Shown in pieces: positions 43,728-53,108 of a stretch of DNA of 64,000 nt. Made by a program: the position numbers and the translations under genes. The notes below the pieces were generated by a model. It made no database searches, was not told the DNA's origin, and was given only the letters and a program-made list of their open reading frames with translations. Source of the DNA: Megasphaera sp. AM44-1BH (GTDB lineage Bacteria; Bacillota; Negativicutes; Veillonellales; Megasphaeraceae); contig NZ_QSFA01000004.1 of assembly GCF_003467125.1 (NCBI RefSeq), positions 68,429-132,428 on the forward strand, read 5' to 3'. Each line of letters starts with the position of its first letter. Position 1 is the first letter of the stretch.

Positions 43728-46113
43728 GGCACGTCTCCTTTCCGATAGATACGGTCAAACGGCGCCCATATTCCAGCCGGTCATAGGAAGATTTCTCAAA
43801 CAGTGTGCTGTCTGACAGTGTCCCTGGAATCCAGTCTGGCTCATCTGGCCTGTCTTCCCACGTTACCGATAAGGACCAGGACGTATCGGTTTCAAAGAAA
43901 TGGCAGATCCAGTAAGATTCCTGATGGGCAATAGATTGTTCACCTATTTCTTCAAACATATCATACAAGGAAAGCGCTGCACTATCCGGTATGATCCCGG
44001 AAATAAGAAATGTTGCCATGCCATGCAGTCCTGCAACCGTCATATAGTGCTGGGATTCGCTGACTGCCAGGGATAATTCACGAATTTCCAGCATCCCATT
44101 TTCTTTTCCCCGGAGCAGCAGAACACAGCGCTTCTTTAAATAGCAGACCATGACGTTGAGCCGGCTGACCATGGCATCGGCTTCGATTCCAGGCTTCATG
44201 GACTGCAGCGATTTCATATAGGCTGCAATATGCTCCCGCTTGCTGCTGATGATTTGCTCCAGTTCGGCATAAATACGGCGGCTGACTTCCTGATGGATGA
44301 CCTGGCGCCGGATTTCTTCTTCCTGCAATAGCAGATGGTACGACCGTTCCAGTGCCTGCGCGACGAGGGAGAGTTTTCTCTTCTGCTGACGCAGATGGCG
44401 GACATCACGATACCAGCGTACCCAGCCTCCCCGTATAGGCATAGTCTGGATTTCCATATCGGCCAGCGGCAGATTATCTATATTCTTTGATGCATATGCG
44501 ACACGGCCCGAATCATCACAAAGCTGTATGGCCAGCCGGGACTGACGGAAAAATTCGATATATCCTTCATTGGTCGGGATGATCCGGATACGCATGATTA
44601 CTTCCAGCCAGATAAGCGTCCATAATACGGTCATAAGGGTTAGTTCAGAAAGATGGCAGAAGGGAATTTTCATCATATAGCCAACGATATATGCCCCGTA
44701 GAACAGACAGCACAAGAACGGCAGGACAAGACGGAATGAACGCTGTACATGCTGCTTCCACGATGCATAACAGAGACAGAAATTGACAGCCAGGAATTCG
44801 ATACCATATGACGATGCCAATAAATAATACAGCGGCCCATAATCATGACGGGAATCAGCATCAGCAGCAATGTCCGGCAGGATAAAAGCCCATTGGTGTA
44901 TATCATTCGTACATACGAGTACGGCCAATATCAAGTTGTAACCGAACAACAGGCGCAGCCATCGCGGACAATCGGGGCACCAGTCTGATTGTGATGCCAT
45001 ATAGCCGATCCATACAATGAGGGAAACAAGGAGGCCGAAAAAAAGATAGTATCCGTACCAGCTCCAGCGGATCAAATCCACGGCATATTCCGGCATCATC
45101 AATTTGTATATACGAAACAGGATCCATCCACAAAGAGTAAGAGTAAGACAAGCGTAGGCATTGCGCAGGCGGGGCTGTATGACATGGTGGCGCAGGCGGC
45201 AGCCCCAGAGGATTGTCACAAACAGCGCAGCCATATACCATAGCATGTGATTCGTACCAGTGAGGAGATTCTTTTTATACACACGAAAGACATGGAGCAT
45301 CATCTGCTGGCTGATTGAACTGGATCCGATGAAAAAGGATTCCTGGTCGGATACCCGGACGGCTCCTTCCATGGGCTCCGTCCGGTAAGCGGCATCAGCC
45401 AGTCGATCAGTCAGTGCGGCATCATCCACTACCAGTGGCATCTTCGATAAGAGCCCTTTCTGGAATGCCAGCGTTCCCTCATCAGGGACAACGATGTGGA
45501 TAGGAGCCCCGCGCCGCTGCCATTGCCGTGCCTGATAATCGTAGAGAACATAGACCTGTGCAGCCGGGCGGTTTCTGTAGGGCATCATCATGTTGAATCC
45601 CGTGAGTGTATCCAGGCGGAACCTCCCCTCTTCATGGATTTTCTTCAATGCCTGTACAGCCGGCCAGCCGGATACATCCCGGCCTAGCCCATAACTCATG
45701 GCCTGAACGGAAAAAGAATACTGTGGTCGTGCCGATATCATACAGACCGATACAGGCATGGTAACCAGACTCTGCCAGCCTGTGACGTCATAAGGACAGT
45801 CATCACTGACAGCCAGTATAACCGTGGCCATATACTGGGGATACCAGTAATACGGATCAAGAGTACTTTTTTGGAAGACAGCGGCCTGTATATCATAGGC
45901 TTCTATCGCCGTTACATCCGTATCAGTAAAGAGTTCCATCAAGGAGGTGTCATATCCGGTACATTCCTCCAGATGATGTATCGTATGTTCCAGTACCTGG
46001 CCATAGGCGTCGCTCCAGGTATTATCATATAAGACAGAAACGGCCTGACTCATCATAGATACAAGCCAGAATACAACCATCCAACATGCGGTCAGCCATT
46101 TTTTCCTGATCAT
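43720..46113 (-). CDS. periplasmic-binding plus seven-helix membrane sensor, kinase-like but without an ATPase domain
   Basis: About 797 residues from ATG 46113. After a signal/anchor helix comes a ~250-residue periplasmic part of binding-protein type (VLYDNTWSDAYGQVLEHTIHH, YQARQWQRRGAPIHIVVPDEG); then about seven to eight membrane helices (about 300-530), a PAS-like stretch, and a coiled-coil region (LEQIISSKREHIAAYMKSL) in the place where kinases dimerise. The C-terminal ~170 residues show no N, G1 or G2 box, so it probably does not bind ATP. It overlaps the kinase gene by 8 nt. I infer a sensory partner that passes its signal to the kinase downstream. Confidence 0.65.
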   Translation of the reverse strand: MIRKKWLTACWMVVFWLVSMMSQAVSVLYDNTWSDAYGQVLEHTIHHLEECTGYDTSLMELFTDTDVTAIEAYDIQAAVFQKSTLDPYYWYPQYMATVILAVSDDCPYDVTGWQSLVTMPVSVCMISARPQYSFSVQAMSYGLGRDVSGWPAVQALKKIHEEGRFRLDTLTGFNMMMPYRNRPAAQVYVLYDYQARQWQRRGAPIHIVVPDEGTLAFQKGLLSKMPLVVDDAALTDRLADAAYRTEPMEGAVRVSDQESFFIGSSSISQQMMLHVFRVYKKNLLTGTNHMLWYMAALFVTILWGCRLRHHVIQPRLRNAYACLTLTLCGWILFRIYKLMMPEYAVDLIRWSWYGYYLFFGLLVSLIVWIGYMASQSDWCPDCPRWLRLLFGYNLILAVLVCTNDIHQWAFILPDIAADADSRHDYGPLYYLLASSYGIEFLAVNFCLCYASWKQHVQRSFRLVLPFLCCLFYGAYIVGYMMKIPFCHLSELTLMTVLWTLIWLEVIMRIRIIPTNEGYIEFFRQSRLAIQLCDDSGRVAYASKNIDNLPLADMEIQTMPIRGGWVRWYRDVRHLRQQKRKLSLVAQALERSYHLLLQEEEIRRQVIHQEVSRRIYAELEQIISSKREHIAAYMKSLQSMKPGIEADAMVSRLNVMVCYLKKRCVLLLRGKENGMLEIRELSLAVSESQHYMTVAGLHGMATFLISGIIPDSAALSLYDMFEEIGEQSIAHQESYWICHFFETDTSWSLSVTWEDRPDEPDWIPGTLSDSTLFEKSSYDRLEYGRRLTVSIGKETCHD

Positions 46114-46241
46114 CGTCTCACCTGCCGATTGCAACTGCGTATCTTGATTTTTTTGTTATATTTATTATACCATGTGTACATGACAGCTGTCACGACATAG
46201 AACTAGTATATTGCAAAAGAATCACATACTTTGCTTCAGGC

Positions 46242-46291
46242 AAAAAAAGGCTGTAACAAGATGATTTTAAAGGAGCATTTTGTTACAGCCT
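46242..46291 (-). terminator. terminator after the YadA-SLH gene
   Basis: AGGCTGTAACAAAATG pairs with TTGTTACAGCCT and is followed by TTTTTTTG on the minus strand. Confidence 0.85.
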
Positions 46292-46391
46292 GCTTTGTTC
46301 AATATCCAGAATCTGACATCACCATTTCTGTCACCTCAGGGATGCAGGATTTTTTTGATGTGGCAGTCATCGGGAGTTCAACAGACAGTTT

Positions 46392-48755
46392 TTATTTTTT
46401 TACGCGGACGCGCTGTACCGTCGGGGTCCCGTCTTTATCCTGATGGACGGTGTCGATGCGGATATACGACAGTTCATTGCTGAATTCACGGGCCAGACGG
46501 TTCATTTCCGGATCGGTATGTCCCATGCCTTTTTCCATCAGGTGGTAGACAATCGCTGCAAATTCATAGCGGGTCATTACCTGATTGCCTTTAAAGAGTC
46601 CATCCGGGTAGCCTTCGATAATGCCATTGCCAGCCAGTTTCGTGACATATTCGTAAGCCCAGTGGTTATCGGCTACATCCGGGAAGAGCATGCTCTTATT
46701 GGGATCGATAGCCAGATGATGCATGGCCTTGAGCTCTGCAATTTCAGCTGCCTGTTCAGCCATAGCCTTGCGCATATCGCGGATTTCTTTAGCCATAGCT
46801 ACGCGGGAATTCGAAACATGGCTGCCGCGTCCCAGTTTGAGACTAACGCCGGCGTTAACCATATTTTCACCACCACCGAAGCTGCCACCGACACTGAACA
46901 TAGTGTCTTCATTGGGCCGGTAGTAGAGTCCGACAGCCGCTGCATTGGCATCGCGATAGTTACCATAACCTGCAGCAAAATCCCACTTGCTGTCCGGATC
47001 AAAGTCGAGCGGATGAAGTGCTGCCAAAGCGGCTGCACCAGCGCCGACACGGTTGATGCGGTTATCCAGTTTATTCAGGGAATTTCCAAGTTGGGTAATA
47101 TTCTGCTGATTTTCCTGAACCATCTGGTTGGTCGCGTAGAGCTGGCTGCCGTTGACGGCATCCGTAGATGTTTCAGAGATTTCTCCCGGTGCCAGCTGGG
47201 TGATGGATTGATTGGCCATATCGAGTCCGGTTCCATCCAGTTTCGGTCCGTTCCGGGAAATCTGGACGCTATCGACGGTGATGTCCGGCTTCAGATTGAT
47301 ATGGATAGTATCGGTGACCACTTCGTTATCGTTCTTAGTAGAGCTGGATGCGGTCTGGATATTGTCCCCGCCCAGCACATTGACGGTGCCTCCGTCGTTG
47401 AGCTTGGCCGTATTCCCGTCATCAGTGGCAAAATTTACTTCATTAGACACATATCCTACATGAATGGGCCCGCCGTCGTCCCTTTCCGGTTCCGCTACGG
47501 AACGAGCTAACTGTATCCCAGATGCCTGTCTGGGCTGATTGGGAGATATTTCCTGTTGATCCGGGTTTTGTGGAAATTCTTCCGGATTGGACAGAATCTG
47601 GACTTCCCCATGAGTATTGCTCAATCCGTTCAGATTCGCTTTGATTGTGTACTCCGATCCCAATTTCTCAACGATGATGCCTTCTCCGGCATGGATAGAA
47701 ACCCGGGCATCGCTCATAGCTTCCTTCAGCTGGGCTACGTTTACAGCATCAGTGTCTTCTGTCCCAGCGGCTAGGTTGATGATCTGCCGGGTCCGCTGGG
47801 AAATCACTCTGCCGTTTTTATCCTGAGAAGGCCCAGCCCCGACAGAAATAGCACCCCACGAGGACTGCCAGGCAGGAGAAACATCTACTATCTGACCATA
47901 GACTGGATGGTATCCCTGCCAGCCCGCTTCCCGGTCGGCTACGGAACTCATGCCCAGAGCGACAGAACCATAGACGGAAGCACTGCTCAAGATACCTACC
48001 GCTGTCCCACCTTGACCGCCGGCCTGACTGGCAGCGCCCACGGCCGTGCCATTAAGGCCGGCTCCACTGCTATAGCCCAAAGCCGTCGCGAATTTCTCAG
48101 TAGCTTTGCTGAAGCTACCTAAGGCTGAGGAAGCCAGTCCAGAGGATTCAGAATAGGCCCCGACTGCAGTTGCATGTTTGCCAGCAGTTCCGCCCTCACC
48201 CATGCCATTGGCCATGATGCCGATGCTGGTACTGCACTCTTCTTTGCTCTTAGCCTGCTGGCCCAGGGCCACGGCCCCTTCGGCAGTGGCTTCGGAATAA
48301 CTGCCTACCGCTGTCGTATACATCCCCTTGGCATGGCTCTGTTCGCCAATGGCGATGGCATTGATACCGTTAGCTTCTCCCTGGGGCCCGGTGCCGATGG
48401 CAATGGCGTCGAGACCAGTAGCATTCGAACCGTTTCCTACGGCCAGTGCCCGTTCGCCGTCGGCTACGGCATCATTGCCCAAAGCCGTAGCTCCCATGGT
48501 TCCGTCCGCATAGGCCCCAGCTCCGACGGCCAGGGAATTCTTCCCAACCGCACCGTCATTATTGTAATTTTTGTCGCGGTTACCATTCTCAGGGTTGACA
48601 CTGAAATAATGGGTGCCGTCTTGGACAAGAACCGGAGCCTGCCCAGCATCAGCAGCCCAAGCAACACTGCCCCAGAAAGCTGTTACACCGCACAGAGCCA
48701 ATACGGCCAACATCACTTTGGCCTGGGATGTTTTACAATGATGACGTCTCTTCAT
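46392..48755 (-). CDS. trimeric autotransporter adhesin (YadA type) with C-terminal SLH module
   Basis: 787 residues. After a long signal peptide (to about residue 35) come roughly 15 YadA-head repeats (AVGNGSNATGLDAIAIG type, about 60-290), a neck (GTEDTDAVNVAQLKEAM), a stalk region, a second neck (STDAVNGSQLYATNQ) and a coiled coil; then a four-strand anchor (WDFAAGYGNYRDANAAAVGLYYRPNEDTMFSVGG), another coiled coil, and one SLH-like unit (FPDVADNHWAYEYVTKLAGNGIIEGYPDG...MTRYEFAAIVYHLME). In standard YadA the anchor ends the protein. Here the extra C-terminal part would be periplasmic and could bind the cell wall. It has its own terminator. Confidence 0.9.
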   Translation of the reverse strand: MKRRHHCKTSQAKVMLAVLALCGVTAFWGSVAWAADAGQAPVLVQDGTHYFSVNPENGNRDKNYNNDGAVGKNSLAVGAGAYADGTMGATALGNDAVADGERALAVGNGSNATGLDAIAIGTGPQGEANGINAIAIGEQSHAKGMYTTAVGSYSEATAEGAVALGQQAKSKEECSTSIGIMANGMGEGGTAGKHATAVGAYSESSGLASSALGSFSKATEKFATALGYSSGAGLNGTAVGAASQAGGQGGTAVGILSSASVYGSVALGMSSVADREAGWQGYHPVYGQIVDVSPAWQSSWGAISVGAGPSQDKNGRVISQRTRQIINLAAGTEDTDAVNVAQLKEAMSDARVSIHAGEGIIVEKLGSEYTIKANLNGLSNTHGEVQILSNPEEFPQNPDQQEISPNQPRQASGIQLARSVAEPERDDGGPIHVGYVSNEVNFATDDGNTAKLNDGGTVNVLGGDNIQTASSSTKNDNEVVTDTIHINLKPDITVDSVQISRNGPKLDGTGLDMANQSITQLAPGEISETSTDAVNGSQLYATNQMVQENQQNITQLGNSLNKLDNRINRVGAGAAALAALHPLDFDPDSKWDFAAGYGNYRDANAAAVGLYYRPNEDTMFSVGGSFGGGENMVNAGVSLKLGRGSHVSNSRVAMAKEIRDMRKAMAEQAAEIAELKAMHHLAIDPNKSMLFPDVADNHWAYEYVTKLAGNGIIEGYPDGLFKGNQVMTRYEFAAIVYHLMEKGMGHTDPEMNRLAREFSNELSYIRIDTVHQDKDGTPTVQRVRVKK

Positions 48756-48835
48756 GATGTACGCCTCCTTTATTCTTAAACTATATTTTTAGATAACTTC
48801 TTGCTTTCATTATATGGAAAAGGAAAAGGAAGCAC

Positions 48836-48853
48836 ACTGTAATTTATTACAGT
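48836..48853. promoter_or_regulatory. operator-like palindrome before the adhesin gene
   Basis: ACTGTAATTTATTACAGT is an 18-bp near-perfect palindrome about 80 bp upstream of the adhesin start. The cognate regulator is unknown. Confidence 0.4.
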
Positions 48854-48974
48854 ATATTCATGTATATTTTGCAATCACTCATGCATTTAAAGCCGCATCA
48901 TCGACTTTTGCGAATCTGTCATGATGCATGACATGATTTTATATTTCTACTGTCAGGACAGTTGAGAGAAGGCG

Positions 48975-49009
48975 AAAAAAGGGCTTGGCGAACACGACAA
49001 ACCCTTTTT
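48975..49009. terminator. terminator after the 5'-nucleotidase gene
   Basis: AAAAAGGG and CCCTTTTT arms around a 20-nt loop, with A and T runs on both outer sides, so it may work in both directions. Confidence 0.75.
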
Positions 49010-49032
49010 AGTAGAAGGAGTCATATAAAAAT

Positions 49033-50634
49033 TTACGGGCCAAGGGTAATCCGTCCCTGTCCGGCCGGGTTTCCGTAGTCAGCAGCCAGGGCATCTCCTT
49101 TATGGCGGAGATAGTCTGCCAGGGCGTCGACATCGGACAATCCCGTGTCTTCCAGCAGGATGCCGCCTTGCAGGCTGGTCTGGCCGTCACCGCCATTTCG
49201 CAGGACGTAGGCCGTACCGCCGACGCGGTAGTCTTCATCGGCCTCGATGGGCTTTCCGTTGACTTTGACGTCTTTGACCCGCCGCGGACCGGCCACTTTG
49301 ACGAAGCGGCCTTTATCGTCGAGGACGACGGAACTGGGAATCATCGGATCGATGCGGTAGGTCAGGCCGGACACGTGTAAAAATCCGCCGAATTCCTGAG
49401 GATACCGCGAAGCCCCCATTTCCAGGGCATCGAGTAGCTGCTGGCCCGTTACGCTGCAGACGACGAGCTGATTGGAAAAGGGAAAGACCCGGTACAGCGA
49501 TTCATAGGTCACGACACCGGCTGATAGCGGAGCCCGGAAGGAGCCGCCGTTCAGGAGCGCCACATCGGTATGCAGGCGGTAACGGATGGCATCGACAGCT
49601 AAATCGGCCAGATTCGTTTCTCCGTTGCGGACGCGCCGCTGGCCCTCGATGTCGGTCACGAAATCCACCGGTGACGTGGTGACCGGCTGCTGGAGCCGTT
49701 CCCGGACGACAGCCATCCCGCGCTGCACGACAGCTTCCGTCGCCGCATCGGACCCATCCAGCCGGGTCACTAATTCGCCCCGCACGTGGCCGTAGTCATC
49801 GATGACCAGCTTGCCGACGGACTGGAATTTCGTTCCCGTCTGGGCGATGAGGACAGGCTGGCCTTTGCGGTTCTTGACCAGCCGTTCATAGCGTTCATGG
49901 GAATGACCGTCGATGATGGCTGCCACTTTCTGCGTATGTGCAGCCAGGGCCTCGCTGGTCCAGACCGGGAGCGACCCATTCTGGCCCAGGTGAGTGACCA
50001 GGATGATGGTCCGGGCTCCTTCGTCCCAGGCCTGGTCAATGGCCTTTTGGACCTGTTCATAGAGTTTCTGTCCTGTCGCATCTTCGGAAAAGCCGTAAAT
50101 GAACTGCCCCTTATCGTCCTGGAAGTAGCGGGGCGTCGAGGAAATCAGGGTCTGCGGCGTCGTCACGCCGATGAAGGCCGCCTTTTTCCCACCGTCATAA
50201 GTCACCATCTTATACGGTGGGAAGACCGGTTTCCCCGTCCGCAGATCAATCAGGTTGCAGCTGTAATAGCCGCCGTTCAGCTGCGGCGCCAGTTCCAGGA
50301 AGCGCGCCATGCCGTAGTCGAATTCGTGATTGCCGGGAATGGCGAAATCATAGCCGGCGACATTCATGATGTCGATAATGGCCTGTCCCCGGGTCAGGCT
50401 ACCCAGGGGTTCGCCCTGGATGGCATCGCCAGCATCGACGAGCTGCACCGTATCGTCAGGGTTCTTCATCAAGTCCTTCTTATATTGAGCCACCTTGGCA
50501 TAGCCAAGGTGATTTTCCACACCACAGTGGACGTCGTTGGTATGTAAGACGACGAGGTCGGCGCGGACCTGGCCCGACCCATGCAGGGCCAGGCAGAGAG
50601 CCAGGGCCAACCAGTATTTTCTGCCAAAAGCCAT
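49033..50634 (-). CDS. 5'-nucleotidase/UDP-sugar hydrolase family protein (UshA-like)
   Basis: 533 residues with a signal peptide (ending near QVRA). The calcineurin-like metal centre is seen in LHTNDVHCG, VDAGDAIQG and PGNHEFDYG, and later THLG and DGHSHE. The C-terminal 5'-nucleotidase domain contains LADLAVDAIRY and NGGSFRAPL. Periplasmic hydrolysis of nucleotides or nucleotide sugars for salvage is expected. About 80 bp separates it from the next gene upstream. Confidence 0.92.
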   Translation of the reverse strand: MAFGRKYWLALALCLALHGSGQVRADLVVLHTNDVHCGVENHLGYAKVAQYKKDLMKNPDDTVQLVDAGDAIQGEPLGSLTRGQAIIDIMNVAGYDFAIPGNHEFDYGMARFLELAPQLNGGYYSCNLIDLRTGKPVFPPYKMVTYDGGKKAAFIGVTTPQTLISSTPRYFQDDKGQFIYGFSEDATGQKLYEQVQKAIDQAWDEGARTIILVTHLGQNGSLPVWTSEALAAHTQKVAAIIDGHSHERYERLVKNRKGQPVLIAQTGTKFQSVGKLVIDDYGHVRGELVTRLDGSDAATEAVVQRGMAVVRERLQQPVTTSPVDFVTDIEGQRRVRNGETNLADLAVDAIRYRLHTDVALLNGGSFRAPLSAGVVTYESLYRVFPFSNQLVVCSVTGQQLLDALEMGASRYPQEFGGFLHVSGLTYRIDPMIPSSVVLDDKGRFVKVAGPRRVKDVKVNGKPIEADEDYRVGGTAYVLRNGGDGQTSLQGGILLEDTGLSDVDALADYLRHKGDALAADYGNPAGQGRITLGP

Positions 50635-50714
50635 CCCATTCCCTCCTTCTCAATAGGCCTTCAATACATAGACAATGATGCCTTTCGTAGAAATTTTCCC
50701 CATACCAATCATTC

Positions 50715-51185
50715 TTAACCAAACGCATTCTTACGTCCCATATAGATGTCATAGCTGTCCTGGAGCATCCATTCGACAGTTTCCGTACGGCCCACCCAGG
50801 GACCGGCTGCCGTTTCAGGATGCATGACGAACCAGGCGATGTCATGTTGGAAGACGTGACGGTAATACCATTGCTTGCTTTTCAAGGTTATCCCCTGACG
50901 CTGTGGGTTCACTTCATAGACAAGGGGAACAGTTCCCTCCTTCTGGGCCCGCGTCAGGATTTCCAGCAGGCCGTTGCCGTCTAGGTCGGTGACGGCAAAT
51001 TCCTTTAAGGGGTTCCCGTCCATCGGGTAAATGGTATCCCAACATTGCGTAAAAACGTGAATCTGCTGGGCTTCATCAGACTCCAGGCGCACGGACCGGT
51101 GATGCCCTTCTTCACAGGCTGAGGCACTGGTGCCAATCAGGCAGGCTGCCATCAGCATGAGTAGTATTCGCTTCCCATATTTCAT
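50715..51185 (-). CDS. small exported protein of unknown function
   Basis: 156 residues. A signal peptide (MKYGKRILLMLMAACLIGTSASA) is followed by cysteine; the site fits signal peptidase I better than a lipobox. VTDLDGNGLLEIL resembles the Ca-binding loops found in FG-GAP/VCBS-like proteins. No family is recognised. It lies between the nucleotidase and the TPM gene, in the same direction, with a 24-bp gap to the latter. Confidence 0.6.
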   Translation of the reverse strand: MKYGKRILLMLMAACLIGTSASACEEGHHRSVRLESDEAQQIHVFTQCWDTIYPMDGNPLKEFAVTDLDGNGLLEILTRAQKEGTVPLVYEVNPQRQGITLKSKQWYYRHVFQHDIAWFVMHPETAAGPWVGRTETVEWMLQDSYDIYMGRKNAFG

Positions 51186-51209
51186 AACAAGGCCTCCTCA
51201 TAATCCGGC

Positions 51210-51974
51210 TTAGAACTTCCCGCCGCCACCGCCGTGCTTCTCGTCAGTACTGTCATGCCGCTCCGATTTTTTGGCTTTGGCTATGCGGGACACATTCATG
51301 AACAGGAAGGTATCGTCTTTCTCGACAAGGTCAAAACTGTCTTTATCAAGGTAGGCCGAAGCCGCAAGAGCCGGAGCGACATTGCTCATAGTACTGATGA
51401 GATAGCGCCGGATGAGGAAGCCACCGCCTATACCAAGGACCAGGGCGATGGCCAGGGCCGTAACACTGAACTGGTCATGGGGATCGTAGGCCTTGCCATT
51501 AGCTTCATAATAAGCCAGCTGTTCACCTGCTCCTTGTACATAAGCTTTGAAAGCATCGGCATATTTTTTTTCTTTCAGCAGTGGCAGGAATTGTTCTTCC
51601 AGTGCCGGGATGCCGCCTTTATCAGTAATGCGCTGGCGCATGGCCTTATCCGTAGCGATGTAGTAATCGCGTGTGTCCATGGCCAGGACCAGGACCATAT
51701 TGCCATTCTTTCCGTCCTTATAGGTACTGTCCAGAATTTGATTGGCATAATCACCGATTTTCACTTGATTCGTCGAAGCGACCGTGACAATAGCCAGGCG
51801 CACGTCATATTTCTTTTCGACACTGCCGATTTCATTCATCACGGCAATGCGTTCGCTTCCCTTTAAGAGCTGAGCTCCGTCAGCAAGGCTGGAAGGATTG
51901 GCGGCCAGAGCGTTCATGGTCAGGAAGAACAGGCTGATAAAGAACAGCATACTCTTCGTTACATATTCTTTCAT
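51210..51974 (-). CDS. TPM-domain membrane protein
   Basis: 254 residues with a signal peptide, a TPM domain (about 25-170; ERIAVMNEIGSVEKKYDVRLAIVTVAS, and MDTRDYYIATDK) and one membrane helix (about 172-195), then a Ser/Lys-rich tail that ends in Gly-rich GGGGGKF. The TPM domain faces the periplasm in such proteins. It is the last gene of the zinc-ribbon/SPFH operon. AGGAGG precedes the start. Confidence 0.87.
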   Translation of the reverse strand: MKEYVTKSMLFFISLFFLTMNALAANPSSLADGAQLLKGSERIAVMNEIGSVEKKYDVRLAIVTVASTNQVKIGDYANQILDSTYKDGKNGNMVLVLAMDTRDYYIATDKAMRQRITDKGGIPALEEQFLPLLKEKKYADAFKAYVQGAGEQLAYYEANGKAYDPHDQFSVTALAIALVLGIGGGFLIRRYLISTMSNVAPALAASAYLDKDSFDLVEKDDTFLFMNVSRIAKAKKSERHDSTDEKHGGGGGKF

Positions 51975-51986
51975 GGCTATCCCTCC

Positions 51987-53087
51987 TTATACGAACAACT
52001 TGGCAATGAAATAAAAAACCACTGTCAGGATCAGAGAGCTGCCGGCCCAGTACAGATTAGCTTTCTGCTTGTCATAGGGCAGGCTGCCGATCATCTTGCC
52101 GGTCTGGCCATTCATCATGAAGGTATAGGGCTGATTCTGGTAACGCGTCGTCAGGATCCATACCGGCGCCATGGCGTAGGACACAGCTCCTTCGTCTTTG
52201 CTGATGACATCTTCTTTGAGTTCTACCCGGTCATAACCTTCGACGGTATCTTCGAGTACACCGATGGCGCTCTGGCGGACCCGTTCGTCTGCCCGGGGTA
52301 CAGCTGCTTCGGCATCAACATCGTATTTATCGGCAAGGCATCCCGTCAAATAGACACTGCTGAAAGCCATCATGCCATCATAATCGTAAGGCTCGATGCT
52401 TTCCATATACGTGTCATCCATCTTTTGGCTGCCATCAACGGGGATACGCTGAAAGCGCATGGTCCCTTTGCGGTCACAACGATAGACGCTGGTTTCGGTG
52501 ATGCGTTCGTCTTTCGTTTCATAGACCGTGTCGGTTTCGACCTTGAATTCAGCCGAAGCCGTCACTGCTGAATCAAAGAGCCAGAACGGTACGTACATGG
52601 GCTGGATGGCTTCGACGCGGTTGTCTGCCGTAAAGGCTTTGGGCAGGAGACGTTTTCCCTTATAAAAAGCGTTCAATGCCGACACAGCGTCTTCTTTTGT
52701 CTTTGTAAAAGGAATGACGAAATCCGGCTTGAGCATCCCCGAAAAACGGCTGGGGATCATGGTCGGGTTGCCGCAGTAGCAACATTCCGTCGCCATCGTA
52801 TTGCCATCGCTGACCAGCTCAGCGCCACAGGAGGAACAAGTGAAGGTCTGCATCTGGGCTGCTTCGTCTTCGCCCCATTCACTGCCGGTATTTGCCGTAT
52901 CCCATTTAGCTTCCTTTGCTGCCTGGGCTTCTGCCGCCATCTTTTCCTGTTTGGCAAAAAGTTCTTCGATTTTGGCAACTTCGAATTCCGTATCGCAATA
53001 CGGACAGGTTACCTTGGCTGTACCAGGAGAAAATTCCAGAGGGCCTCCACAATTGGGGCATGTATAGCCCACAGAGGTATTAGCCAT
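51987..53087 (-). CDS. zinc-ribbon protein with a C-terminal membrane anchor
   Basis: 366 residues. Two zinc ribbons occur near the start (CPNC...CPYC at 10-32, and CSSC...CCYC at 83-105). A large beta-rich middle (DRKGTMRFQRIPVDGSQKMDD) is followed by one C-terminal membrane helix (about 345-362). Such proteins occur next to SPFH and TPM genes in many Firmicutes. It may tether the SPFH assembly to the membrane; this is inference from neighbourhood. 22 bp separate it from the SPFH gene. Confidence 0.75.
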   Translation of the reverse strand: MANTSVGYTCPNCGGPLEFSPGTAKVTCPYCDTEFEVAKIEELFAKQEKMAAEAQAAKEAKWDTANTGSEWGEDEAAQMQTFTCSSCGAELVSDGNTMATECCYCGNPTMIPSRFSGMLKPDFVIPFTKTKEDAVSALNAFYKGKRLLPKAFTADNRVEAIQPMYVPFWLFDSAVTASAEFKVETDTVYETKDERITETSVYRCDRKGTMRFQRIPVDGSQKMDDTYMESIEPYDYDGMMAFSSVYLTGCLADKYDVDAEAAVPRADERVRQSAIGVLEDTVEGYDRVELKEDVISKDEGAVSYAMAPVWILTTRYQNQPYTFMMNGQTGKMIGSLPYDKQKANLYWAGSSLILTVVFYFIAKLFV

Positions 53088-53108
53088 AGTCTCACCTCAT
53101 TTCATTGG

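Noticed and set aside
46443..47510. 355-codon open frame on the plus strand
   Set aside because: Antisense shadow of the repetitive YadA-type adhesin gene.
49786..50547. 253-codon open frame on the plus strand
   Set aside because: Antisense shadow of the 5'-nucleotidase gene.
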